Positions 1-6,543 of a stretch of DNA of 10,387 nucleotides are shown here, piece by piece. A program made the position numbers and the translations under genes. Origin of the DNA: Betaproteobacteria bacterium (GTDB lineage: Bacteria; Pseudomonadota; Gammaproteobacteria; Burkholderiales; Casimicrobiaceae). Positions within the stretch are counted from its first letter, which is position 1. Every line of letters begins with the position of its first letter. Location: positions 1 through 10,387 of the forward strand of contig VBCZ01000400.1 of the NCBI GenBank assembly GCA_005889025.1. Reading direction: 5' to 3'. A model generated the notes under the pieces. The model made no database searches, had not been told where the DNA came from, and saw only the letters and a program-made list of their open reading frames with translations.

Positions 1-1176
1 TTCGTGGATGCCGATCTTCAGCAGCAGAACTTCGCTCTGGCGCTCCTCGTTCAGTGCACGCATTCCCTCGCGGATGCGCAGCGCGGCCGCGAGCGCACGG
101 TCGGGCGTCGGGAAGGTTGCCATGACGGCATCGCCGATCGTCTTTACGACGGCGCCCGATTCGGCGGCGATGATTTCGTTCAGGATCCGGAAATGCTCCT
201 TGACGATATCGAATGCGACCAGATCGCCGACGCGCTCGTAAAGGTCGGTCGAGCCCTTGAGATCGGTGAACATGAACGTAAGGCTGGTGATCTTCAGCCG
301 CTGGTCGATGTCGAGCGTGCTGGTGCGGTAGATCTCGCGAAAGGTCTGATTGGTCAGCAGTCGCTTGGCGGTGAGGAAGGGCTGGCGGTTGCCAAGCAAG
401 TCGTGCATCGCCTGTCCGGCGATAAACACGCCCGGGATGACACGCGTGTCGGTGCGATTGTCCAGCGCCAGGCGCAACGGACCCGGCCGCATGACAAGCG
501 TGGTGGTGTGAACGTGCGCCTTGTTGAACACGATCGACAGCGACTGCCGGTCGCGCGTCGGCTCGCCTTTGACGTCGATGAATTGTGCCGTGTGCGTGAC
601 CGGATCGAAGACGATCACGAATTCGGCGGGCAGCGTCAGCGACAGCATGGCCTTCTCGCCTGGCGGCAGCTCCACCAACTCGAGAGTGATATCGTCGATC
701 ACTTTCTCGAAGGCGTCATCGGGCAGGTCGATGCCCGAGCTCCAGAAGAGCTGCCGGTAAAATTGGACCGCTGGAAGATCGTTCGGCGCGTGCGCCGCGA
801 TCCGGCGGGTGCGCGGCGTCACCGTGAACGTGACCTCGACCATTTCATCGAGCGTCGGCTCGTAGCCCGCGGCACATAGCGCGCACCCATACTCCGCCTG
901 ATTCACGGTCTTGAGCGACGCGCCCGCGTCGAGCACACCACCGCAGCCGGGGCAAAGCACATTCCACGACAACTCGAACAGCCCCAGCCGCGCCGCGTGC
1001 AGGAACGCGGCGATCACCCGGTCTTCGTTGAGCCCCGCTTTGCGCGCAAAGGCGAGCGCATTGATGCGATTGAGCCGGTTATCCGGCGCGTCCCGCACCA
1101 GCGCCTCGATGGCGGACACGACGTCAGCATCGGCGGACTCCCGCAACGCGGCGAACAGCGTCTGGGCTTCAGTCAT
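1..1176 (-). CDS. Class III adenylate/guanylate cyclase with N-terminal zinc-ribbon region (3' end cut by window edge)
   Basis: Predicted to make a cyclic nucleotide, most likely cAMP, from ATP in the cytoplasm; there is no signal peptide or membrane segment. The visible 392 residues begin at the only possible ATG, because an in-frame TAA lies four codons upstream; no strong ribosome site is visible. Residues 1-70 are helical. A CPGC...CALC pair (Cys75, Cys78, Cys98, Cys101) looks like a zinc ribbon. Residues 110-290 form a middle domain, an arrangement I associate with DUF5939. The cyclase domain starts near residue 297: FTDLKGST carries the first metal Asp (Asp305), and KTIGD carries the second (Asp349). 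Lys345 sits four residues before that Asp, as the adenine-specifying Lys does in Rv1625c-type cyclases. The end at KIGIHE leaves roughly 80-100 residues off-window, including the second substrate-specifying residue and the transition-state Asn/Arg. Family assignment is firm; the choice of ATP over GTP is inference. Confidence 0.9.
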   Translation of the reverse strand, partial: MTEAQTLFAALRESADADVVSAIEALVRDAPDNRLNRINALAFARKAGLNEDRVIAAFLHAARLGLFELSWNVLCPGCGGVLDAGASLKTVNQAEYGCALCAAGYEPTLDEMVEVTFTVTPRTRRIAAHAPNDLPAVQFYRQLFWSSGIDLPDDAFEKVIDDITLELVELPPGEKAMLSLTLPAEFVIVFDPVTHTAQFIDVKGEPTRDRQSLSIVFNKAHVHTTTLVMRPGPLRLALDNRTDTRVIPGVFIAGQAMHDLLGNRQPFLTAKRLLTNQTFREIYRTSTLDIDQRLKITSLTFMFTDLKGSTDLYERVGDLVAFDIVKEHFRILNEIIAAESGAVVKTIGDAVMATFPTPDRALAAALRIREGMRALNEERQSEVLLLKIGIHE

Positions 1177-1376
1177 GAAAAAAGCTTACGCCTAAACGCC
1201 GTGTCGCGGTACGGCTGCTGCGCGGGACGAGGTGATCGGTGGTGGATAGTTCGGTGTTGCGCCCGCGTTTCCGCCGCGCTCGGCGATGAGATCTCTTTGG
1301 CAGTCTGACCAAAGGTCCCGCATCCGCGCATGGCGCGGCCGCTTTCGGCGATTACAAGGAAACTCAAACGCGCGCG

Positions 1377-1793
1377 TCAGGTCCAGTCCACATTTTTTCG
1401 TCGGTCTTTGCCGGAACGGCGCGGCGGACTGTCCTTCTCGAAGCGGTGACCTCCGGCTCGCAGCTCTTGACCCGAACGCCGCTCCCCTTTGCGCCGGTCA
1501 AACAGTTTTATGTAATGGCATTCGCACTGGCGTGGGAAAGGGCAGTCCGGCAACGGCAGCTGCGGCTTTTCGCCGATGGGGTACTCCTTGCCCAGGCGAT
1601 CCCGCGCTTGCGGACAGGCCCGCTCCTTGACCGGCGCAGATATGCGCACGCCCCACTGTTCGGCTTGGTCATTAGCCTCATGCTTCCCGTGCCGAGCAAC
1701 CTTCGGCGTCGAGGAGCGGCGATACGCCCACAAGCCAAGCAACCCGGCCATGATGGCAACGAAAACAACGATCAGAATTGTCACGCCGCTCAT
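1377..1793 (-). CDS. Small membrane-anchored protein with Cys-rich and DRR-type Arg-rich tail, function unknown
   Basis: A 138-residue protein of unknown function that resembles small hypothetical proteins seen in betaproteobacteria. One transmembrane helix spans about residues 4-24, followed directly by AYRR, so the N-terminus should be outside and the tail cytoplasmic. The tail holds Cys60, Cys84, Cys90, Cys92 and His93 (LPDCPFPRQCECHY), a possible metal site. Two similar basic motifs follow, DRRKGERRSG (residues 99-108) and RRSGKDRRKN (residues 125-134). The start is supported by AAAGGA at 1798-1803, four bases upstream. It lies 200 bases upstream of the cyclase gene on the same strand, so they could be co-transcribed, but the spacing is too long to assume it. 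That it is a real gene rests on the membrane segment, the ribosome site and the patterned tail, not on a known function. Confidence 0.7.
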   Translation of the reverse strand: MSGVTILIVVFVAIMAGLLGLWAYRRSSTPKVARHGKHEANDQAEQWGVRISAPVKERACPQARDRLGKEYPIGEKPQLPLPDCPFPRQCECHYIKLFDRRKGERRSGQELRAGGHRFEKDSPPRRSGKDRRKNVDWT

Positions 1794-1996
1794 TGCGTCC
1801 TTTCGGTCCTTGCAGATCGATCCGCAGGAAGGCTCGGCGAATCGCGCGCTCGCCTCCGACTAGGTTAAAGCAAATCTCGCGGGACGCAATCACGGCCATC
1901 AGCCAGCCATGGTGTAGCGAGACAACTTGCCGTGAACAACCTGACGAGGAGCAAGATAAAAGCGGGTGGATGCCGGGCAGGTATGACACGAAGCAT

Positions 1997-2042
1997 AAAA
2001 AAAATCCCAGTTATGTCCGGTACCGTACATACGGCAGCGGGA
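1997..2042 (-). terminator. Possible Rho-independent terminator (minus strand)
   Basis: Read on the minus strand, this is TCCC, an internal loop, TATGT, a ten-base apical loop (2017-2026), ACATA, a short loop, GGGA, then a run of eight T (complement of 1997-2004). The stem is broken: five inner pairs (2012-2016 with 2027-2031) and four outer pairs (2005-2008 with 2039-2042), with an unequal internal loop of three and seven bases. The T run is a strong terminator sign. The nearest minus-strand gene that could use it is the PHB depolymerase ending at 2482, more than 400 bases away with a plus-strand gene between. It may therefore be an orphan, or belong to an unannotated RNA. Confidence 0.35.
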
Positions 2043-2229
2043 ATTTGGCGTATTGGATGTGGTTTAAGGGACCGATGAATCTCGCAACTGCATTCTCGGC
2101 CCGGAAACCATCGGCTCTATCCTGACGAGGACCGGCTCGCGGAGATCCCGGGATCGGAAGTGAAACAGACGTAGGCTACGGCTTCGAAACCTGTGGGTAA
2201 TCATATGCTGCAGGAATTCCGGCAGCGTT

Positions 2230-2233
2230 GGAG
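2230..2233 (+). promoter_or_regulatory. Ribosome binding site deciding the start of the 58-residue membrane protein
   Basis: GGAG lies six bases before the ATG at 2240. It overlaps the alternative in-frame TTG at 2228, which makes ATG the better start. Confidence 0.6.
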
Positions 2234-2239
2234 CTAACG

Positions 2240-2416
2240 ATGGAAAGTGACGTGTTTTCGGTTTTCTGGTTGCTGGCCGCATTCGTGGCCGGGGGCTTAT
2301 GTGGTGTGCTCGTCATGGCCCTGATGACCCTGTCCGGAGGCTTGCCGAAGCGGTCCACCCGCGCGCTGCAGTCGGAGTTGCGCGGTCTGGACCTTGGCGG
2401 TACCACCATCGTTTAG
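2240..2416 (+). CDS. 58-residue single-span membrane protein, function unknown
   Basis: A short protein starting MESDVF, with a hydrophobic, glycine-rich helix from about residue 5 to 34 (FWLLAAFVAGGLCG, then MALMTL). A short polar tail follows, containing KRSTRALQSELRGLDLG. The glycine pattern GGLCGVLVMAL suggests a helix that packs or oligomerises in the inner membrane. The start is set by GGAG at good spacing. It stands alone on the plus strand, with convergent PHB depolymerase DNA after its TAG stop. I do not recognise a named family. Small single-helix proteins of this size are often missed by annotation. Confidence comes from the ribosome site, the clean hydrophobic segment and the charge pattern. 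Confidence 0.6.
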   Translation: MESDVFSVFWLLAAFVAGGLCGVLVMALMTLSGGLPKRSTRALQSELRGLDLGGTTIV

Positions 2417-2481
2417 GCCCAAGACAACCGTAGCGCGCAGGACAACCAGCCAATCCTCGTGTTCATTCCGCGGGGGTTCTT

Positions 2482-4065
2482 TTAGCCTTCGAGTCGCAGC
2501 ACCGAGCCACGCGCTCGGCCCAACTGACAGGTCTTCGTCGTGCGTTGGTTGTTCCTGGTCACCGGGCCTAGCATTGGCGAAAAATAGGGATCGCAGCGGG
2601 GTGGGCTCACCGCAGTCACGATACTGACCTCGCTCGATGCCGCGCTCTGCGATCCGGTTCGATCGACGGCTTTGACGACGTAGAAATAGCCGGTCCTGGG
2701 AGTCAACACCGAATCGACGAAAGTCGTGCCGGCAATCGGTGCCTTGTTCGCTTTGTGCACATAAGGCCCGCCGGCTTTGTTCGCGCGATAGACGTCATAG
2801 CTCGCCGCATCTTTCACGGCGCGCCAGCGCAGAAGCACTTGCCGATGCGTGGCATCGCCGACGGCCAGATCGGCGGGCGGACCGAACGCGCCGGTCGAAG
2901 TCGCCGGCGATACGCCCACGGCGTTGCCCGCAAGGCGATCGAGTATGCGGCGCACGGCGGCGATTTGCAAGCCTTGCTTCGTCGCATATTTGCCCTGCGA
3001 ATCGAAGAAATCATTGTAACCCCACCAGTCCCAGCAGCCTTGCGGATTCGCGGGCAGGGTGGGCAATACCGGAAAGCTTGCGATCGTTTGCGGGTAGAGC
3101 ACGATCAAGCGATTGGTGTCGGCCCACTCGTTGTAGCCGGCGAACTGATAAAACGCGCTTTTGATTTTTTCCGCGCTTTGCTGGCAGCCGTGAAATGCGA
3201 TATGCACGCGACAAGGCTGCATCGCCTCGCAATCCGCCGGCACGTAAGCGTACCCGGTGTCGGCCATCGAAATGCGCAAGTTGTCGGGAAGGCCGCGGTC
3301 GTCGAGCGCGAATTCGCTCTGCGAGAATTCGACGATGCGGGTGAGTCCCGTTGTCTTCCTCGGGTTCAACGTGCCGTAGATGTGCTGCAATAGGCTGCCT
3401 GCGGCATCGTAGAGCGCGCTCCCCGGATCGTCCCGACAGAGGTTGATGAAATCGCCGCCCGTCTTGTCGCATGCGTTGCACATGGTGGTGGTCGTCGGAC
3501 AGGCAGCGGAAACTTGGGCGTGACCGGCCTTGAGATTGTTCTTGTAGAAAATCTGACCCGAATTCACGTAGTGTGCATAGAACGCGTAAAGCGCGTCGGT
3601 CACTGCGGCTTTGACGACTCCGTCGTTATAGCCGTGAAATAACCAGATCCTTTGGCTCGCGAGACTCGCTGTCGCGTCGATCTTTCCCGACTTCGCCCAC
3701 GCGTTCGTCTGCCTGAGCATACGCGTCATTTGCCGCTTGTTGATCGACTTCTTCGGATACAGGGGATCGCCTTGCATGCAGCGGGCTAGCACGCCGCTCA
3801 AGTCGAATTTGCCGGCCGCGTCGTCTCCGGCACAAAAATAGGGCCCGCCCGCCGTGGCGGCCACGCCGGCAATCACCGCCGAATTCGCGACACCAAATTG
3901 CACGGCCATGAACGCGCCCGAAGAAATACCGGATACCGACGTCTCGTTCAAAACGACGTTATAGGACTTGAGCGCTTCGGCCGCGGGTGCGGCGCACACC
4001 AGCCCGGCGAGCAGGCAGAGTACCGCGGCCGGGACAGAGATCGCCGCTCGATGCAGAGCTTCCAT
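2482..4065 (-). CDS. Secreted type 2 short-chain PHB depolymerase with fibronectin III domain
   Basis: An esterase expected to cleave extracellular poly(3-hydroxybutyrate) to oligomers. The 527-residue protein starts with a Sec signal peptide (hydrophobic residues 9-28, likely cut near AEA-LK at 31-32). The catalytic domain, about 33-385, has the circularly permuted type 2 order: nucleophile box GISSG (Ser48) near the N-terminus, HGYNDG (Asp148), then FHGCQQ (His292). This matches the Ser-Asp-His order of the Penicillium funiculosum enzyme. Ten cysteines between residues 78 and 344 fit disulfides in an exported protein. A fibronectin III domain covers about 395-484. The last 40 residues begin CDPYFSPMLG, resembling the start of the region that follows the linker in such enzymes, but then become basic and end at a TAA; a distinct substrate-binding domain is not evident. 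The start is the only ATG that gives a full signal peptide, though its ribosome site is weak. No neighbour belongs to PHB metabolism. Confidence 0.92.
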   Translation of the reverse strand: MEALHRAAISVPAAVLCLLAGLVCAAPAAEALKSYNVVLNETSVSGISSGAFMAVQFGVANSAVIAGVAATAGGPYFCAGDDAAGKFDLSGVLARCMQGDPLYPKKSINKRQMTRMLRQTNAWAKSGKIDATASLASQRIWLFHGYNDGVVKAAVTDALYAFYAHYVNSGQIFYKNNLKAGHAQVSAACPTTTTMCNACDKTGGDFINLCRDDPGSALYDAAGSLLQHIYGTLNPRKTTGLTRIVEFSQSEFALDDRGLPDNLRISMADTGYAYVPADCEAMQPCRVHIAFHGCQQSAEKIKSAFYQFAGYNEWADTNRLIVLYPQTIASFPVLPTLPANPQGCWDWWGYNDFFDSQGKYATKQGLQIAAVRRILDRLAGNAVGVSPATSTGAFGPPADLAVGDATHRQVLLRWRAVKDAASYDVYRANKAGGPYVHKANKAPIAGTTFVDSVLTPRTGYFYVVKAVDRTGSQSAASSEVSIVTAVSPPRCDPYFSPMLGPVTRNNQRTTKTCQLGRARGSVLRLEG

Positions 4066-4098
4066 GATATGCCCGGATTCCGAGACTGTGCGATTGTC

Positions 4099-4164
4099 GT
4101 AGGTGCGGATTCATCCGCACGCGGTGGATTCTTTCGTAACGCGGCCGAATGAATTCGGCCCTAC
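4099..4164. repeat. REPIN-like pair of inverted palindromes
   Basis: Two perfect 18-base hairpins lie 22 bases apart. The first is GTGCGGAT-TC-ATCCGCAC at 4103-4120 and the second is GGCCGAAT-GA-ATTCGGCC at 4143-4160. Both have 8-base stems and 2-base loops. GTAGG at the left end (4099-4103) and CCTAC at the right end (4160-4164) make the unit an inverted pair, as in REP doublets mobilised by RAYT enzymes. It sits upstream of the PHB depolymerase start and beyond the 3' end of the MmgE/PrpD gene. No RAYT transposase gene is in the window. Copy number cannot be judged here. Confidence 0.7.
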
Positions 4165-4226
4165 ATCGCGGCGGGTTCATCGGCGCGCGGGCGCGTAATC
4201 GATGCGTTGCGTAACGCCAAGTTGGA

Positions 4227-4250
4227 GCTCCTCAGCCGCGTTGGAGGAGC
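4227..4250 (-). other. Hairpin overlapping the stop codon of the MmgE/PrpD gene
   Basis: GCTCCTC at 4227-4233 pairs with GAGGAGC at 4244-4250, seven perfect pairs with a ten-base loop. The hairpin spans the TGA stop of the gene. There is no T run after it on either strand, so it is not a clear intrinsic terminator. It could slow 3' exonuclease or be chance. Confidence 0.3.
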
Positions 4251-5677
4251 GGCCGCAAGCTTCGAATGTCCGTCATGGATTCGATTGCGAACACCGTCTC
4301 AATCAGTCTTGTAGACGTTTCGGATCCGAGAACCGGCGCGATGAGGTCTCTGCACTTGTCGATCACCTCCGCCCTCGACATCGGGTTACGTGGTGTACCG
4401 CGCACGGCTTCAACGCGCTCCGTGAGACGTGTCCCGTCGGTCAGCATTAATTCCACCACGGCGACGCGCACCGGCAGGAGTCGGGCAAGAGCTTCGTCGT
4501 GGACCAGCTGCACTTTCGCGCGCTGGCGGAGCACCGCCGCATCCTGCATTCGCGGCTTGTCGTGCGCCGCCTTGAACGACGCCGTCTTGTCGAGCAGCAT
4601 TACAGCGATCATATGCTGCAGGCAGATGTCGGGGATATCGCGATTGTCCACGACTGCCGCGACCGTCGGCGCCAGCCGCACCATGACGCGCTCTACCTGA
4701 TCCGCCTCGAACGGGCGCCGCCCGCGAATGATCTCGACCGCATCGAGCGGTCCCTGAATCGGCGAGCCGACCGTCCATTTCTTGATGTCGGTCCGCGTGA
4801 TCTCGTAACGCTCCCCGAGCTTTTCGATGAGCTGCGCCGAATCGGCCGTGGGCGCATAGGCGAGAAAGAAGTTGTCGGTCCCCGAAAAAATATCGTCGAT
4901 GCCGTTCCATCCCGATCGGACCAGGAGCGCCGAGGTAACGCCGCTGCGCGCGGGCATGCCGCCGAACACGAACGCCTTCTCTATGTGATCCGTGTCGCGT
5001 CCCCAGGCAGCGATGCCGGACGACTGCTGCGCCGTGTAGTCCAGCAGCCAACGCATCTGCTGCGCATCAAGACCGGCGGCACACGCGGCGGCGGCGGCCG
5101 CCCCGAAGACGCCGGCAATACTGTGGGTGCTCTTGTGACTCTCGTAACTAAAGGTGACGCCACCCATGGCCATCGTCACTCGCGTTCCAACGTCATAGCC
5201 GAGCGTCACGGCGCGAAGGAACCGCGCGCCGTCGATGCCGAGCTCCTCGCCGGCCGCGAGCGCCGCCGGCACCACGGCGCATCCCGGATGGGAACGTGAC
5301 GGCGAATGCGAGTCGTCGGTCTCGTCCGCGTGCGCCAGGACGCCGTTGACCAGAGCGGCATCGACCGGCCCTGCCGTGAGATTGGAGCCCGCGATCGTCG
5401 CCGCGCCTTTTCCGCCGTGCGCCCGTGCATAGCGAAGCGCCGCCTGTCCGGGCGGCAATTCGGATCCGGAAATCATGGAGGCCAGAGTGTCGAGGATGTG
5501 ATGTTTCGCGTGCTCCGTGACCTCGGCTGGCAGCACGCGGCCCGCCGCTCCACTCATATACGTGCTGAGCGCGCTCATCACCGGGCCTGGACCGGCTGCC
5601 TGAGCGGCGCGCGCCCTCGGCAAAGCAAGTCCCGATACTGTCATCGCGAAACTGCGCAGAATGCTGCGTCGATTCAC
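4232..5677 (-). CDS. MmgE/PrpD family protein with Tat-type signal peptide
   Basis: A member of the family of 2-methylcitrate dehydratase and cis-aconitate decarboxylase; substrate unknown. I place the start at GTG 5677 (481 residues), because GGGAG lies six bases upstream and the GTG overlaps the stop of the preceding gene. Extending upstream in frame only adds low-quality sequence that overlaps the GNAT gene. The N-terminus NRRSILRSFAMTVSGLALP, then ARAAQA, is a twin-arginine-like signal, so the protein is probably folded in the cytoplasm and exported to the periplasm. The helical domain carries ADETDDSHSPSRSHPG (115-132), equivalent to the His/Asp-rich active-site loop. Next come SYESHKSTHSIAGVFGAAAAAA (178-198) and HIEKAFVFGGMPARSGVTSALL (231-252), whose Lys234 fits the conserved Lys position. 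The later KKWTVGSPIQGPLDA (299-313) replaces the usual KPYPSC...H segment of PrpD, so it is unlikely to be a true methylcitrate dehydratase. Family assignment is very secure; export is inference. Confidence 0.93.
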   Translation of the reverse strand: MNRRSILRSFAMTVSGLALPRARAAQAAGPGPVMSALSTYMSGAAGRVLPAEVTEHAKHHILDTLASMISGSELPPGQAALRYARAHGGKGAATIAGSNLTAGPVDAALVNGVLAHADETDDSHSPSRSHPGCAVVPAALAAGEELGIDGARFLRAVTLGYDVGTRVTMAMGGVTFSYESHKSTHSIAGVFGAAAAAACAAGLDAQQMRWLLDYTAQQSSGIAAWGRDTDHIEKAFVFGGMPARSGVTSALLVRSGWNGIDDIFSGTDNFFLAYAPTADSAQLIEKLGERYEITRTDIKKWTVGSPIQGPLDAVEIIRGRRPFEADQVERVMVRLAPTVAAVVDNRDIPDICLQHMIAVMLLDKTASFKAAHDKPRMQDAAVLRQRAKVQLVHDEALARLLPVRVAVVELMLTDGTRLTERVEAVRGTPRNPMSRAEVIDKCRDLIAPVLGSETSTRLIETVFAIESMTDIRSLRPLLQRG

Positions 5678-6255
5678 TTTGCTCTCCCATTTTGGCCGGG
5701 CAATCCGTGTCCGATTGCAGCGGGGCCCAGCTCGCGGTAGAAGTAAGTCGTGGAACACAGTCCGCCATGGGGCAGCAATGCATAGCCGGGGATCACGCCG
5801 CATTTCTGCCAGCCCTGGCGGGCATAGAGCCGCTCGGCATCGCCACTCGCGGTGTCCAGAACGAGCAGCGTCTTGCCGCACTCGCGTGCAAGGCGTTCGG
5901 CAGCCCGCAGCAATGCGGCGCCCAGTCCCTGCCGTCGCGCACGGCGGTGCACCAGCATCTTCGACAGGTCGGCGCGATGGGGTTGGTTTTCAGCTTGGTC
6001 GAGGACCAGCTGCACCGTTCCGACGACACGACGCGCGTCCTCGGCGACTAACAGCGCACGCTCGCCTCTGACCACAGCGTCGGCCACGCGACGCCAGAAT
6101 TCCACAGCTTTTGTCATTGGCAACGGGTGCATGAAGCTCACCGATGCGCCTCCATCGACACAATCGATGAGCAGCTCGGCCAGTCCCTGAATCTGTTTAT
6201 CGGTCACAGTCAACAGGCGCCGAATGTCGGCATCGGCTGAAAGACTGTTCGACAT
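5674..6255 (-). CDS. GNAT family N-acetyltransferase
   Basis: Predicted to transfer an acetyl group from acetyl-CoA to an amine of a small molecule or protein; the acceptor is unknown. The 193-residue protein has the GNAT fold in order: an N-terminal helical part (1-60), central strands RALLVAED and VGTVQLVLDQ (67-87), and motif A at LSKMLVHRRARRQGLGAALL (97-116). Motif A includes the pyrophosphate-binding Q/R-x-x-G-x-G/A signature (RRQGLG). Strand KTLLVLDT (128-135) is followed by AERLYARQGWQKCGVIPGYAL (140-160), typical of motif B. I chose ATG 6255 because GGTGA lies five bases upstream; ATG 6261 and GTG 6264 are possible and add two or three residues. Its TGA overlaps the next gene's GTG by four bases (5674-5677), so the two genes form one operon. 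No signal peptide is present, so it acts in the cytoplasm. Confidence 0.9.
   Translation of the reverse strand: MSNSLSADADIRRLLTVTDKQIQGLAELLIDCVDGGASVSFMHPLPMTKAVEFWRRVADAVVRGERALLVAEDARRVVGTVQLVLDQAENQPHRADLSKMLVHRRARRQGLGAALLRAAERLARECGKTLLVLDTASGDAERLYARQGWQKCGVIPGYALLPHGGLCSTTYFYRELGPAAIGHGLPGQNGRAK
5684..5688 (-). promoter_or_regulatory. Ribosome binding site of the MmgE/PrpD gene, inside the GNAT gene
   Basis: GGGAG on the minus strand lies six bases before GTG at 5677, within the last codons of the GNAT gene. Together with the GTGA stop/start overlap it fixes the start and suggests translational coupling. Confidence 0.75.
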
Positions 6256-6382
6256 GGTCATCACCGGGATGTGAGGTCAGCGGCAATCACGACGGCGGCT
6301 GGTGACACCGGGGTCGTCCGGAGACCAAGAAACCGCTTGGCCATTTCATGTATCCGTACGCGGAAACCGCACTCTATCACCG

Positions 6383-6398
6383 CCAACGCAAGCGTTGG
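6383..6398. repeat. Perfect 16-base inverted repeat
   Basis: CCAACGC-AA-GCGTTGG has seven perfect pairs. It lies 128 bases upstream of the GNAT start and could be an operator or a small hairpin. No T run follows on either strand. Confidence 0.4.
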
Positions 6399-6510
6399 TT
6401 CACCGGACCCGCTTCGGTCGTCGAACGGCGGCTTTCGGATAATGGCCGAAACAGGTCCGTCAATCGACCGTGGCGCTCAAAGTATCTTCAGCGATCCCGG
6501 GATCCCAGTA

Positions 6511-6531
6511 TCGCGAATCAGAAATTCGCGA
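6511..6531. repeat. Stem-loop TCGCGAAT / ATTCGCGA
   Basis: Eight perfect pairs (6511-6518 with 6524-6531) enclose a five-base loop. It lies 12 bases before the MITE-like element and may be part of the same insertion or an older repeat remnant. Confidence 0.45.
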
Positions 6532-6543
6532 CACATTTCTTTG

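Larger units (their letters stand above)
1794..2239. other. 446-base gene-poor intergenic stretch
   Basis: I see no convincing gene on either strand. The open frames here have Arg/Ser-rich, low-complexity translations with no recognisable domain. The stretch separates divergent genes (minus-strand gene starting at 1793, plus-strand gene starting at 2240), so it should hold both promoters, but I find no good -35/-10 pair. It contains a terminator-like hairpin at 1997-2042 and a perfect 12-base palindrome GATCCCGGGATC at 2144-2155. The same palindrome occurs again at 6493-6504. Confidence 0.6.

Noticed and set aside
4..879. A 291-codon plus-strand open frame over the left edge.
   Set aside because: It is antisense to the cyclase, whose motifs FTDLKGST and KTIGD are unmistakable; its translation is Asp/Arg/His-rich with no domain.
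1173..1367. A 64-codon minus-strand frame between the cyclase and the 138-residue protein.
   Set aside because: No ribosome site, no recognisable pattern, and it overlaps the cyclase start; coding sense not supported.
2144..2155. GATCCCGGGATC palindrome, also at 6493-6504.
   Set aside because: Two copies of a 12-base GC-rich palindrome in 10 kb could be chance; flanking bases differ and no shared function is evident.
1794..2239. Possible riboswitch or small RNA upstream of 2240.
   Set aside because: I cannot match any known riboswitch core; only the terminator-like hairpin is supported.
5678..5881. In-frame extension of the MmgE/PrpD gene to an ATG at 5881.
   Set aside because: The added residues are low-quality Arg/Cys-rich sequence overlapping the GNAT gene. 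GTG 5677 has a ribosome site, the stop/start overlap and a proper Tat-like signal.
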